Assembly: GCA_965248955.1 (NCBI GenBank)
Contig: OZ252212.1
Coordinates: forward strand, 992,001-1,056,000
Direction: 5' to 3'
From: DAOUJH01 sp965248955
GTDB lineage: Bacteria > Chloroflexota > Dehalococcoidia > Lucifugimonadales > QGNO01
DNA: 64,000 nt
The translations under genes and the position numbers were made by a program. Position 1 is the first letter of the stretch, and each line of letters begins with the position of its first letter. Shown piece after piece: positions 48,114 through 55,331 of this stretch. The notes beneath the pieces were generated by a model, which made no database searches, was not told the DNA's origin, and saw only the letters and a list, made by a program, of their open reading frames with translations.

Positions 48114-49052
48114 TTGGAATACGTCAACTTGGGACGCAGCGGCCTCAAAGTATCCAGGGTATGCCTGGGCACCAACATGTTCGGCGCCGGCTATGTGGAT
48201 GACAGCAGAGCCATCTCAGTCGTTGATGCCGCCATAGACAACGGCATCAACTTCATCGATACGGCTGACCTTTACAACGAAGGCAGGTCGGAGGTGGTGC
48301 TGGGAAAGGCGCTTGCTGGTAAGCGGCATGATGTGGTAATTGGCACAAAAGGTTTCTCCCAAATGGGCCCCGGCGTCAACGACAGAGGGCTATCGCGCAA
48401 GCACTTGATCGATGCGGTCGAAGGCAGCTTGCAGCGTTTGGACACCGACTACATAGACCTCTACCAGGTACACTGGTGGGACCCGGACACGCCGGTCGAA
48501 GAGACGATGACCACCCTGAACGATCTGGTACGACAGGGCAAAATTCGCTACATTGGCTGTTCAAACTTCCAGGCGTGGCAACTGGCTAGATCGCTGTGGG
48601 TCAGCAGCAAACTGGGAATCGAGCGGTTTGAATCGGTGCAGCCCCTGTATAACATGGCTCAACGGGACATTGAAGCCGAGCTTTTCCCGCTCTGCGAAGA
48701 CCAGGGTATCAGTGTTATACCCTACCAGGTGCTCATGGGAGGACTGCTCACCGGCGCCTACGACCCGACCAAGGAACCGCCCAAAGGCAGCCACATGGCT
48801 TCCCGGCACGCCGGCGGCGCCAAGGTCCGTTTCTGGAATGAAGATGCTTTCAGGTTAGTGGACCGGGTGAAGAAAACGGCCGCTGAGCTTGGCTATGAGC
48901 CGACACAAGTGGCCCTGGCCTGGTGCCTCTCGAAATCCGTTGTCGCATCGGCAATCGTTGGCTCAAGTAGACCTGAGCAGATAGCACAGAACGCCAGGAC
49001 ATCTGAAATCAAGCTGCCTGACGAGGTGCTGGAATGCCTGAACAGCCTCTGA
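48114..49052 (+). CDS. aldo/keto reductase
   Basis: A 312-residue NADPH-dependent aldo/keto reductase with the TIM-barrel active-site set: Asp in NFIDTADLYNEGRSE, with Tyr in the same segment, Lys in VVIGTKGFSQM, and His in DLYQVHWWDPD. The cofactor end VASAIVGSSRPEQIAQNARTS is normal for the family. It starts at TTG 48114, chosen because AAGGAGGACGCC lies directly before it. The reading frame overlaps the next gene by 19 nt, so the two are translationally coupled. Substrate not evident. Confidence 0.92.
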   Translation: MEYVNLGRSGLKVSRVCLGTNMFGAGYVDDSRAISVVDAAIDNGINFIDTADLYNEGRSEVVLGKALAGKRHDVVIGTKGFSQMGPGVNDRGLSRKHLIDAVEGSLQRLDTDYIDLYQVHWWDPDTPVEETMTTLNDLVRQGKIRYIGCSNFQAWQLARSLWVSSKLGIERFESVQPLYNMAQRDIEAELFPLCEDQGISVIPYQVLMGGLLTGAYDPTKEPPKGSHMASRHAGGAKVRFWNEDAFRLVDRVKKTAAELGYEPTQVALAWCLSKSVVASAIVGSSRPEQIAQNARTSEIKLPDEVLECLNSL

Positions 49053-50059
49053 GCAGGCGGTACTCCTTCCTTTTCTTGACGCTGGCTACCGTCATCACGC
49101 TGCCCCTGGCAGCCTGCCGCCATGGGCAGCTAACGCCGCCAGTTGTCCCTCCGCCGACGGCAACCGTACCGCCTGCCGTCACCATCGACGGAGTAGCGGT
49201 TCAGACCTTCCCCGGAATCCACAGCCCGCGGGCAATAACCTATGATGGAGAGCATATTTGGGTGGCCAACATAGGGAACAGCACGGTAACCAAGATGACG
49301 GCTGACGGCCAGGTGGCAGGGACTTACCCGGTAGGCAGCGGGCCCAAAGCGTTGGAGTTCGACGGCGAACATATCTGGGTGGCCAACAACGGTGAGAGTT
49401 CTGTGACCAAGCTAAACCTGGACGGCCATACGGTGGGCACCTACCCCATTGGAGGTGGATACACGGCGCCGACGGCGTTGCTCTACGACGGCGAAAACAT
49501 GTGGGTCGCCACTTCCTGGGGCAACTCGGTGAGCAAGCTGGACCTGGAAGGCAATACCCTTAAAACCGTACGTATTCCCGGGTCTCACCCGGCTCCCTGG
49601 GCTCTCAGCTACGATGGCGAGTCTGTTTGGGTGGCCAGCCTGGATGAATCCCTGGTGCAAAAGCTGAACGACGATCTGGAGATAGTGGCCACTTACGAGA
49701 TAGGATTGACACTGGACACGCCCTGGGATCTGGGGGGGCAAGGGCCTGTGGACCTGGTGCACGAGGGAGATAACATCTGGGTAGCAACAAATTGGAGGCA
49801 TACGGTGAGCAAGATAAGCGCCGGCGGAGAGGTGACGAGCGATTATCCGGTAGACGGCTGGCCCATGGCACTGGCCTACGACGGTGGGAGCATATGGGTG
49901 ACCAGCTACAGGGACGGTAACGTGCAGAGGCTAAACCTGCAAGGAGAGAAAATTGGTACATACCCTACGGGGAAGAACTCCATCGCGGTGGAGGTGGCGG
50001 GGGGAGACGTCTGGGTAGCCAACTTTGGTGACAACTCTGTGACAAAGGTGTCGCCATGA
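49034..50059 (+). CDS. beta-propeller lipoprotein (Vgb/NHL-like repeats)
   Basis: A 341-residue lipoprotein. The signal peptide (FLFLTLATVITLPLAAC) ends in an LAAC lipobox, then a Pro/Thr linker. The rest is six to seven repeats of about 40-45 residues, each with a xYDGEHIWVANxG strand and an xxSVTKLxxDGxxxGTYPxG strand, the pattern of Vgb/YVTN-type propellers. There are no obvious catalytic residues, so binding or scaffolding on the outer face of the membrane is likely. It overlaps the reductase gene by 19 nt and its TGA overlaps the ATG of the next gene (ATGA), so the four genes form one tightly packed unit. Confidence 0.87.
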   Translation: MPEQPLSRRYSFLFLTLATVITLPLAACRHGQLTPPVVPPPTATVPPAVTIDGVAVQTFPGIHSPRAITYDGEHIWVANIGNSTVTKMTADGQVAGTYPVGSGPKALEFDGEHIWVANNGESSVTKLNLDGHTVGTYPIGGGYTAPTALLYDGENMWVATSWGNSVSKLDLEGNTLKTVRIPGSHPAPWALSYDGESVWVASLDESLVQKLNDDLEIVATYEIGLTLDTPWDLGGQGPVDLVHEGDNIWVATNWRHTVSKISAGGEVTSDYPVDGWPMALAYDGGSIWVTSYRDGNVQRLNLQGEKIGTYPTGKNSIAVEVAGGDVWVANFGDNSVTKVSP

Positions 50060-51657
50060 GACCCCGCCCACCGCTCTGGTTGGTCGCCGTCGTTATAGCA
50101 GGCATAGCCGTCGTGGCAGGTGTATTCGCCGTCCTGGCGTTGCTGAGTGATGGAGAAGACGTGCTTACCGTGGCGATACCGTCTTTCGGGCCTGAGATAC
50201 TCGACCCCTCGCTCGAATCAGAGCAGGGACTGCTTTACCACGGGCACGTGTACGACCACTTGATAGGCGTCACTGAAGAAGGAAGGCTTTCTCCTCAAGC
50301 CGGCCTGCTCGACTTCGTGAGGACGGGGAGCGATGGAAAGAGCTTCACTCTAAGGCTGCGTCAAGGGATGAAGTGGCACGACGGCAGGGAAATAACGACC
50401 GAGGACTTACAGTTCAGCATGGGATACTACACCCGGGAGGAGGCGACCTGTGGGGTCTGCGAAACGTTGAGAGCCGCCCTGGATAGAGTGGTGGTGACCG
50501 ACCGGTACACAGCTGACATACATCTCAAGGAAGCGGACGTAGAGTTTCTGCACCTGCTGGGGCCCGTTGAAGGGGATGCTCCGCTCCTGCCCAAGCACCA
50601 CTGGGAGTCTGAAGGAGAACCGGGCCTGGCGGAGAATCCAATCGGCAGCGGGCCCTGGAAGTTCAGCGAGCGTAAGCTGGGAGAGCACATAGAATTCGAA
50701 GCAAACCGTGACTACTGGGATGGACAACGTACTCCCGCCTTCGACAAGTTGCGGTTGGTTCAAGTGGAAAACGCCACGGAACGCCTGGCAATGCTGAGAG
50801 CGGGCGGGGTTGACATGACAATTGTAGGTATTGATGATGTTGAGCCCCTCAAAGAAGAGGGATTCTCCATAGACGGACCCAAACACTTCATAGCGACGAC
50901 CTTGCGATATTTCATGAGCTACGACCCATCTTACCTGACCTCTGATCCCAATTTCCGCAAGGCGCTGGCCCTGGGCACGGATCTTGAAGCCATAATAAAC
51001 GCCGTTTATCCAGCAGAGGCGGCAACGCTGGCCAGTGGCTCACCTCTCTTTAACCCCCTCACTGAAGGGTACGACGCGACACTCCCTCCCTACTCATATG
51101 ACCCTGTCGAGGCACAGCGTCTGCTCCAGCAAGCCGGCTATGGCGGAGAAACGGTCTATCTCATTTCCGTAGTGGCTTACGGCCTAACCGAAATGCTTGA
51201 TATGAACCAGATGCTGGCTGAAGACTGGCGTGAAATTGGACTGAACGTGGAGGTGATGAATACAGAGTGGCCCCCAATACGGGCACGGGCCTTGGCCAGG
51301 CCTCAAGAGTTCCAGGACCTAGCGCCGGCGCCTCTGTTGCACGGAGCGTTTCCCTATAACTCCAGGTTCAATACTATTGTACGGAGGTATATGTCGTCCG
51401 TGGAAGGCGGGTTGCTGACTTATCACAATACCGCACGGGGGGACGCCGTTTACCAGAGGCTGAGCACAATAGTAGACCCCACGGAAAGGGAAGAGCAAAT
51501 GCTCCTGTTGAACCGCGAGACCTATGAGGAGTACTGGGCATTACCTATTGTCTGGCGGCATCAGCCATACGCACTCAGCCCAGCACTGACCGGATGGCAG
51601 CCTACAAACGGAACGGCCAACAGTCTGCGCTTGGAGACGGTGCGTCCCACTGAGTAA
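50056..51657 (+). CDS. ABC transporter substrate-binding protein, family 5
   Basis: A 533-residue peptide/nickel-type (SBP_bac_5) solute-binding protein: PEILDPSLESEQGLLYHGHV near the N-terminus, FTLRLRQGMKWHDGREITTE in the first lobe, and ENPIGSGPWKFSE in the second. Unlike most such proteins it has no lipobox; an uncleaved N-terminal helix (PLWLVAVVIAGIAVVAGVFAVLALL) should anchor it. It is coupled by ATGA to the propeller lipoprotein. No permease or ATPase genes follow: the next gene is on the opposite strand. The pair may therefore act as a surface binding complex, or use permeases encoded elsewhere. Confidence 0.9.
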   Translation: MRPRPPLWLVAVVIAGIAVVAGVFAVLALLSDGEDVLTVAIPSFGPEILDPSLESEQGLLYHGHVYDHLIGVTEEGRLSPQAGLLDFVRTGSDGKSFTLRLRQGMKWHDGREITTEDLQFSMGYYTREEATCGVCETLRAALDRVVVTDRYTADIHLKEADVEFLHLLGPVEGDAPLLPKHHWESEGEPGLAENPIGSGPWKFSERKLGEHIEFEANRDYWDGQRTPAFDKLRLVQVENATERLAMLRAGGVDMTIVGIDDVEPLKEEGFSIDGPKHFIATTLRYFMSYDPSYLTSDPNFRKALALGTDLEAIINAVYPAEAATLASGSPLFNPLTEGYDATLPPYSYDPVEAQRLLQQAGYGGETVYLISVVAYGLTEMLDMNQMLAEDWREIGLNVEVMNTEWPPIRARALARPQEFQDLAPAPLLHGAFPYNSRFNTIVRRYMSSVEGGLLTYHNTARGDAVYQRLSTIVDPTEREEQMLLLNRETYEEYWALPIVWRHQPYALSPALTGWQPTNGTANSLRLETVRPTE

Positions 51658-51670
51658 GCGGCGACTGAGA

Positions 51671-52804
51671 TCAGCCTACCTCCAGCATCTGATCTGTACT
51701 GAACAGCGGCGATAAGTGCTCCCGTCCATCCTCAGTGATGAGGAACATGTCCTGGAGATGGTAGTAGTCTACGTGCGGCTCGAAGGCAAGCACCATCCCC
51801 GCCTCGATAACTATGTCGCTGGATGGTACCAGATACGGGGGTTGCTGGTGCCACCAGGAACCGACACCATGTCCAGCCAGAGCTACCCTGCCCTTGAAGC
51901 CTTCTCTCTTGAATGCGTCCGAAGCATACTGGTAGACGTCGCTGGCTTTGATCCCGGGACGGGCCTGCTCTATGGTGCCCCTGTATATGCCCAGGATTTT
52001 TCGATACGTCCTCTTCTGCTCATCGGAAGGTGTGCCCAGCACAACGCTGCGCGACTGATGGCCGGGGTAACCCTGGAGCCAGAACACATAATCATTGCGG
52101 ATGATGTCGCCTTTCTTGAACTGGAAATCGCTTTCGCCGCCGTAGACCACCGTGTTGCGGCTGGAGTTTAGTATACCGTGCGCCCAGTTGGCTCCCCTGC
52201 GCAGGCAAGCGGCAATAAGCCTGCTGTGTATCTCCCGCTCCGTATCTCCATCTCTTATTGATGGAAAGACCTCCAGGTAGGCCTCGTCCAGCAGCCTGGC
52301 GCCTTCCCTGATCAGGTCCACCTCACCGGCGGTCTTGATCCAGCGCACCTCGTCCATCATAGCGGTACAATCTACGGCCTCAGCCTTCGGCAGAAGAGCG
52401 GCTATCTCCTCCCACCTGGTCGCGCTGACATACGTCTTCTCGAAACCGATTCGCGACTCGTGCAATCCCATGTCCTCGAGCACCTTGGCCGCTCTGGCGT
52501 AAGGCGACTCTCCATAGTCGTCGTACATCTCGATTCTTTCCAGCCAGGAGTCGCGCTGGGCCAAAGGGGCGGCGAAACTGTTGAGCACCATGACCGGGTC
52601 TCCCCGTCTGGGCCAGACCACAAGGACACCTCTCGGTGAATCCGGGAAGTCCAGGTGGCGGGCCAACGTGCCAGGATAGGCAAACCCCGTCAGATAGGTG
52701 AAGTTCTTGCCGGAGCGGGCAACTACGGCGGAAAGGCCGTCCCTGTCCATGAGCTGGTTCAAGCGCTCTACGTTGGCGATGATGGATCGTTTGCCCTGAG
52801 TCAT
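51671..52804 (-). CDS. M24-family peptidase-like protein with altered metal ligands
   Basis: About 377 residues with the creatinase/Xaa-Pro aminopeptidase layout: an N-terminal domain (residues ~1-140, RLNQLMDRDGLSAVVARSGK) and the C-terminal pita-bread fold. Against the canonical ligand set D, D, H, E, E, I read Asp in IRNDYVFWLQGY, His at GYPGHQSRS (normally Asp), His in GHGVG, Glu in AFEPHV, and Gln in LQDMFLITEDG (normally Glu). HQQPPYL also replaces HExP. A normal dimetal peptidase is therefore doubtful; creatinase-like or other metal-free chemistry is possible. The start is ATG 52804 with GGGAGGACCA before it, since the TTG at 52816 would consume the ribosome site. Confidence 0.85.
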   Translation of the reverse strand: MTQGKRSIIANVERLNQLMDRDGLSAVVARSGKNFTYLTGFAYPGTLARHLDFPDSPRGVLVVWPRRGDPVMVLNSFAAPLAQRDSWLERIEMYDDYGESPYARAAKVLEDMGLHESRIGFEKTYVSATRWEEIAALLPKAEAVDCTAMMDEVRWIKTAGEVDLIREGARLLDEAYLEVFPSIRDGDTEREIHSRLIAACLRRGANWAHGILNSSRNTVVYGGESDFQFKKGDIIRNDYVFWLQGYPGHQSRSVVLGTPSDEQKRTYRKILGIYRGTIEQARPGIKASDVYQYASDAFKREGFKGRVALAGHGVGSWWHQQPPYLVPSSDIVIEAGMVLAFEPHVDYYHLQDMFLITEDGREHLSPLFSTDQMLEVG

Positions 52805-52913
52805 TGGTCCTCCCAAGCCGGATAGTAAATGAGCAGGCGTATTGTAGCATGCAAGGGGATTCTTCCAGCCTAGTGTATATTAGCGAATGTAACTCCAAGG
52901 GCGGCCACCGGCC

Positions 52914-53546
52914 ATGAAGCACAGGTTTGCAGCTACGATTCTCTTACTGGCTATAGGAACAGCTTGTGGCGACCTGCCCTTGGAACAGACCGCGAAAAGG
53001 CCTGCCGAACGGACGGAGGCGCTGGTTACCAACGTTCACACCGTTGACTCTATAACCGTGTTGTTGCCGGGCGGCGAGGCAAAAGAGGTGCGCTACGCCT
53101 GGGTAGAGCCGCCACGTATTTACCCTATCTCCCAGAATGAAAATCTCCTTGAAGAGGCCGCAACGCGCAACCGGCAGTTGGTACTGGGCAAAACCGTGGT
53201 TCTTGAAAGCGACTCCAATATGACTGATGAGGGCGATTCTCTCTTGCGCTATGCGCTACTGGACAACGGCCTCGTGGTGAACCTCTCTTTGATTGAAGAG
53301 GGATATGCCCAGGCCTCAGGCGATGCCCCGGAGCAATTCCTGAGATTGCAGAGAGAAGCACAAACTGAACGCCGCGGTATATGGGGCCTCTGTGACCCCG
53401 CTTATCCGGAGGTCTGCATTGTTTCGCCTCCGCCGGACGTGGAATGCCAAGATCTTCCCTTCAATACGTTCCGCGTCCTTCCCCCGGATCCCCATCAACT
53501 GGGCGAGGGTGACGGTTTTGGCTGCAGAATGCTGCCCGTAAACTAG
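52914..53546 (+). CDS. SNase-like lipoprotein with C-terminal Cys/Asp-rich domain
   Basis: A 210-residue lipoprotein (signal with lipobox GTAC at about residue 18). Residues ~35-160 follow the thermonuclease fold: VRYAWVEPPR, RQLVLGKTVVLESD, SLLRYALLDNGLVVN and EEGYAQ. Compared with staphylococcal nuclease (Arg35, Glu43, Arg87), the first Arg seems kept, Glu43 is replaced by Arg (PPR for TPE) and the Arg87 position is Ser, so nuclease activity is doubtful. The C-terminal ~35 residues (PDVECQDLPF ... DPHQLGEGDGFGCR) form the small Cys/Asp domain often attached to such proteins. It is surface-exposed and divergent from the M24 gene. Confidence 0.8.
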   Translation: MKHRFAATILLLAIGTACGDLPLEQTAKRPAERTEALVTNVHTVDSITVLLPGGEAKEVRYAWVEPPRIYPISQNENLLEEAATRNRQLVLGKTVVLESDSNMTDEGDSLLRYALLDNGLVVNLSLIEEGYAQASGDAPEQFLRLQREAQTERRGIWGLCDPAYPEVCIVSPPPDVECQDLPFNTFRVLPPDPHQLGEGDGFGCRMLPVN

Positions 53547-53659
53547 GTCTGACAAATAGCCGTCGCCTGTAGGACACCGGCGCGGCCGGCTGCCATGGCC
53601 TGCCGTTCCCACAGGCCGCCAGGCTGGTGATTGCACCTGTCACGGCCTAGTAGATACGG

Positions 53660-53688
53660 TTGACTGACCAGCGGCGCGGCCGTATTAT
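53660..53688 (+). promoter_or_regulatory. sigma70-type promoter of padR-arsM
   Basis: TTGACT at 53660-53665, a 17-nt spacer and TATTAT at 53683-53688 make a near-consensus promoter. Transcription would begin around 53695, immediately before a direct repeat that probably serves as operator. Confidence 0.65.
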
Positions 53689-53696
53689 ACTCAATA

Positions 53697-53721
53697 GGGT
53701 TTAGTATATGGGGTTTAGTAT
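53697..53721 (+). promoter_or_regulatory. direct repeat, candidate PadR operator
   Basis: GGGTTTAGTAT occurs at 53697-53707 and again at 53711-53721, period 14. It overlaps the predicted transcription start and the first possible start codon, a position suited to autorepression by the PadR protein encoded just downstream. Confidence 0.5.
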
Positions 53722-54109
53722 GGCTGTTATGGAGAGCGAGAAGTACTGGGAAAACCTGGTCAAGAGGAGCATCTGCCGATTCTTGTTGCTCTCCGAACTG
53801 GCCAAGGGTCCGGTGCACGGATACGGTATCAACCAGGCGATCAAGGACGCCTGCCAAGGGTGTTGCGAACCCACCGAGGCTATGGTGTACTCGACGATGA
53901 AGGAACTCCAAGACGGCGGCTATTTGGAGTGCCGGATGGAGGAACACCAGGGCCGCAACCGGCGCACCTGCTGGCTGACCCCGTCCGGAACCGAGGCATT
54001 CCAAGCGGCCGCCAGCGTGTGGCGAAAGATGCTTCCAACGGTGCAGGACTGCGTGGAGCAAGCCCACCAAATGACAAGGAGGAGTCTCAATGGCTACCAA
54101 TCAGGATAA
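53708..54109 (+). CDS. PadR-family transcriptional regulator, Cys-rich
   Basis: A 133-residue winged-helix repressor of the PadR type: ICRFLLLSELAKGPVHGYGI, then MVYSTMKELQDGGYLECRME and RRTCWLTPSGTEAF. Between helices 2 and 3 it carries ACQGCCEPT, three Cys within five residues, plus Cys in LECRME, RTCWL and QDCVEQ. The Cys cluster in front of an arsenite methyltransferase suggests thiol sensing of As(III) or another soft metal. Possible starts are ATG 53708, 53720 and 53729; the promoter position favours one of the later two. It overlaps arsM by 20 nt, so regulator and target are cotranscribed. Confidence 0.85.
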   Translation: MGFSMAVMESEKYWENLVKRSICRFLLLSELAKGPVHGYGINQAIKDACQGCCEPTEAMVYSTMKELQDGGYLECRMEEHQGRNRRTCWLTPSGTEAFQAAASVWRKMLPTVQDCVEQAHQMTRRSLNGYQSG

Positions 54110-54865
54110 AATAAAGGAACTGGTCCGCGAGCGTTACGGCGCTTGGGCGCAGCACGTGATCAAGCCGATGCCCGGTCCAGAGTTGGGCCACGAGCACGGC
54201 GGCTGCGACTGTGCCGCGGAATCGGCCTGCTGCAGGAAGACCAACCTGGACCGCGCCATGCGGCTCTACGAGAGTGGCCAGTTGGCCGGGCTGCCCACCG
54301 AGTCTATCGCGTCCTCCGCCGGGTGCGGCAACCCGACCGCCCTGGCCGAGCTGAAGCCGGGCGAGCGAGTGCTTGACCTGGGCTCTGGCGGAGGCTGGAC
54401 ATGACTCCGGCCATGCTGGAATTGGCCCGCAACAACCAGACCAACCTCGGCCTCACCAACATTGAGTTCGTGCTGGGCGAGATGAAGGCAATGCCCCTGC
54501 CTGACAACTCCTACGACGTCATCATCTCCAACTGCGTGGTCTGCCTGTCACCTGACAAAGACGCCGTGTTCAACGAGTGCTTCCGGGTACTGGCCCCCGG
54601 CGGGCGTATCCACGTGTCCGACGTGGTAGCCCTCACCCCCAAAGGCCCGGCGGTGACCGACGCCCAGGCGTGGGTCTCCTGTACTGCTGGAGCGGAGCAC
54701 CACGAGGTATACCGAGGACGTCTGGAAAGGGCGGGCTTCCAGGACATCCGCATCGAGAGCGAGAATTACAACTTCCACGATGACGACGAGGAAGGCACAC
54801 TCACCAACACTGCCAGCTTCAAGGTAGTAGCTCGCAAGCCCTTTAGCGGGCGGGCCAATCGCTAA
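54090..54865 (+). pseudogene. arsM: arsenite S-adenosylmethionine methyltransferase, split by a deletion
   Basis: ArsM methylates As(III). The first frame (54090-54404, 104 residues) runs from MATNQDKIKELVRERYGAWA to the SAM motif VLDLGSGGG, then stops. The second (54401-54865, 154 residues) resumes at MTPAMLELARNNQTNLGLTN and goes to the normal end, with SNCVVCLSPDK and WVSCTAGA holding the conserved arsenic-binding Cys. About 20 residues normally lying between (the DVFLAARKVGPTGKVIGVD-like stretch, with the acidic residue binding the SAM ribose) are missing, and the length lost is not a multiple of three. AAGGAGGAGTCTCA precedes the first ATG. A working enzyme is unlikely unless this is an assembly error. 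Confidence 0.85.
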
Positions 54866-54936
54866 GCTCCGCAACTTCCCGGAAGTGGTCAAATACTCTG
54901 ATGGCAGTGCCTTGATTATAGCCGCCAACTTTCAAA

Positions 54937-54970
54937 GAGAAAGGGCACGCTTTCAAGCGTGCCCTTTCTC
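54937..54970 (+). terminator. hairpin terminator after arsM
   Basis: A perfect 14-bp stem (GAGAAAGGGCACGC at 54937-54950, its complement at 54957-54970) with a 6-nt loop lies about 70 nt after the arsM stop. The right arm ends CCCTTTCTC; there is no long T-run, so termination may be leaky. Confidence 0.7.
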
Positions 54971-54980
54971 CGGCGCCAAA

Positions 54981-55008
54981 GCTAAGTGTGGGGTGCAGTC
55001 CACTTAGC
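54981..55008 (-). terminator. weak hairpin after the small minus-strand gene
   Basis: GCTAAGTG at 54981-54988 and CACTTAGC at 55001-55008 form an 8-bp stem with a 12-nt loop. On the minus strand it lies about 15 nt past the stop of the small gene ending at 55023 and is followed by TTTGG. Confidence 0.4.
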
Positions 55009-55022
55009 CTTGTCAACGGGTA

Positions 55023-55199
55023 TTACATCAGACTCAGGTCAAGCAAGCCGCGAGAGTCGATTGTCCAGTCGTAGTCCCTCTTCGCCTGCTCCCTGGTGAG
55101 GGTACCGACAAAATTGTCGTCCTGAACCGCGGAAGCATAGGCCTCGAACCCTGTCTTGACGTCTATCCGGTTTACGAAATTGAAAAATCCACGCATCAC
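55023..55199 (-). CDS. small protein of about 58 residues, divergent from lysR
   Basis: An unlisted short gene. On the minus strand, AAGGAGGT at 55215-55208 is followed 8 nt later by GTG 55199 and then ATG 55196, and the frame stays open to TAA at 55025-55023. The product begins MRGFFNFVNRIDVKTGFEAY and ends GLLDLSLM; it is soluble, with mixed charge (TREQAKRDYDWTIDSRG), and has no Cys or membrane segment. The consensus ribosome site, the downstream hairpin and the divergent LysR gene 130 nt away suggest a real, regulated gene. I recognise no family. Confidence 0.6.
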   Translation of the reverse strand: MMRGFFNFVNRIDVKTGFEAYASAVQDDNFVGTLTREQAKRDYDWTIDSRGLLDLSLM

Positions 55200-55331
55200 T
55201 TTCTTCTACCTCCTTAAATCTGCAACGCCTATTTGTTCATCTACAATTACTATTGTCCAACCTTGCTAACATCACGTCAAGTAATATTATGTGATATACT
55301 ATATTTGTTTTAATGATGCAAGGAGGTACCA
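55200..55331. promoter_or_regulatory. divergent control region between small gene and lysR
   Basis: A 130-nt AT-rich region. A possible rightward promoter is TTGCTA at 55263-55268, a 16-nt spacer and TATTAT at 55285-55290. TATTATGTGATATA at 55285-55298 is a T-N11-A type element with partial symmetry, as expected of a LysR-type binding site. Both ribosome sites at the edges are near consensus. Confidence 0.4.

Noticed and set aside
54401..54865. independent 154-residue methyltransferase gene
   Set aside because: It lacks the SAM glycine motif, which is in the preceding frame; it is the second half of a broken arsM.
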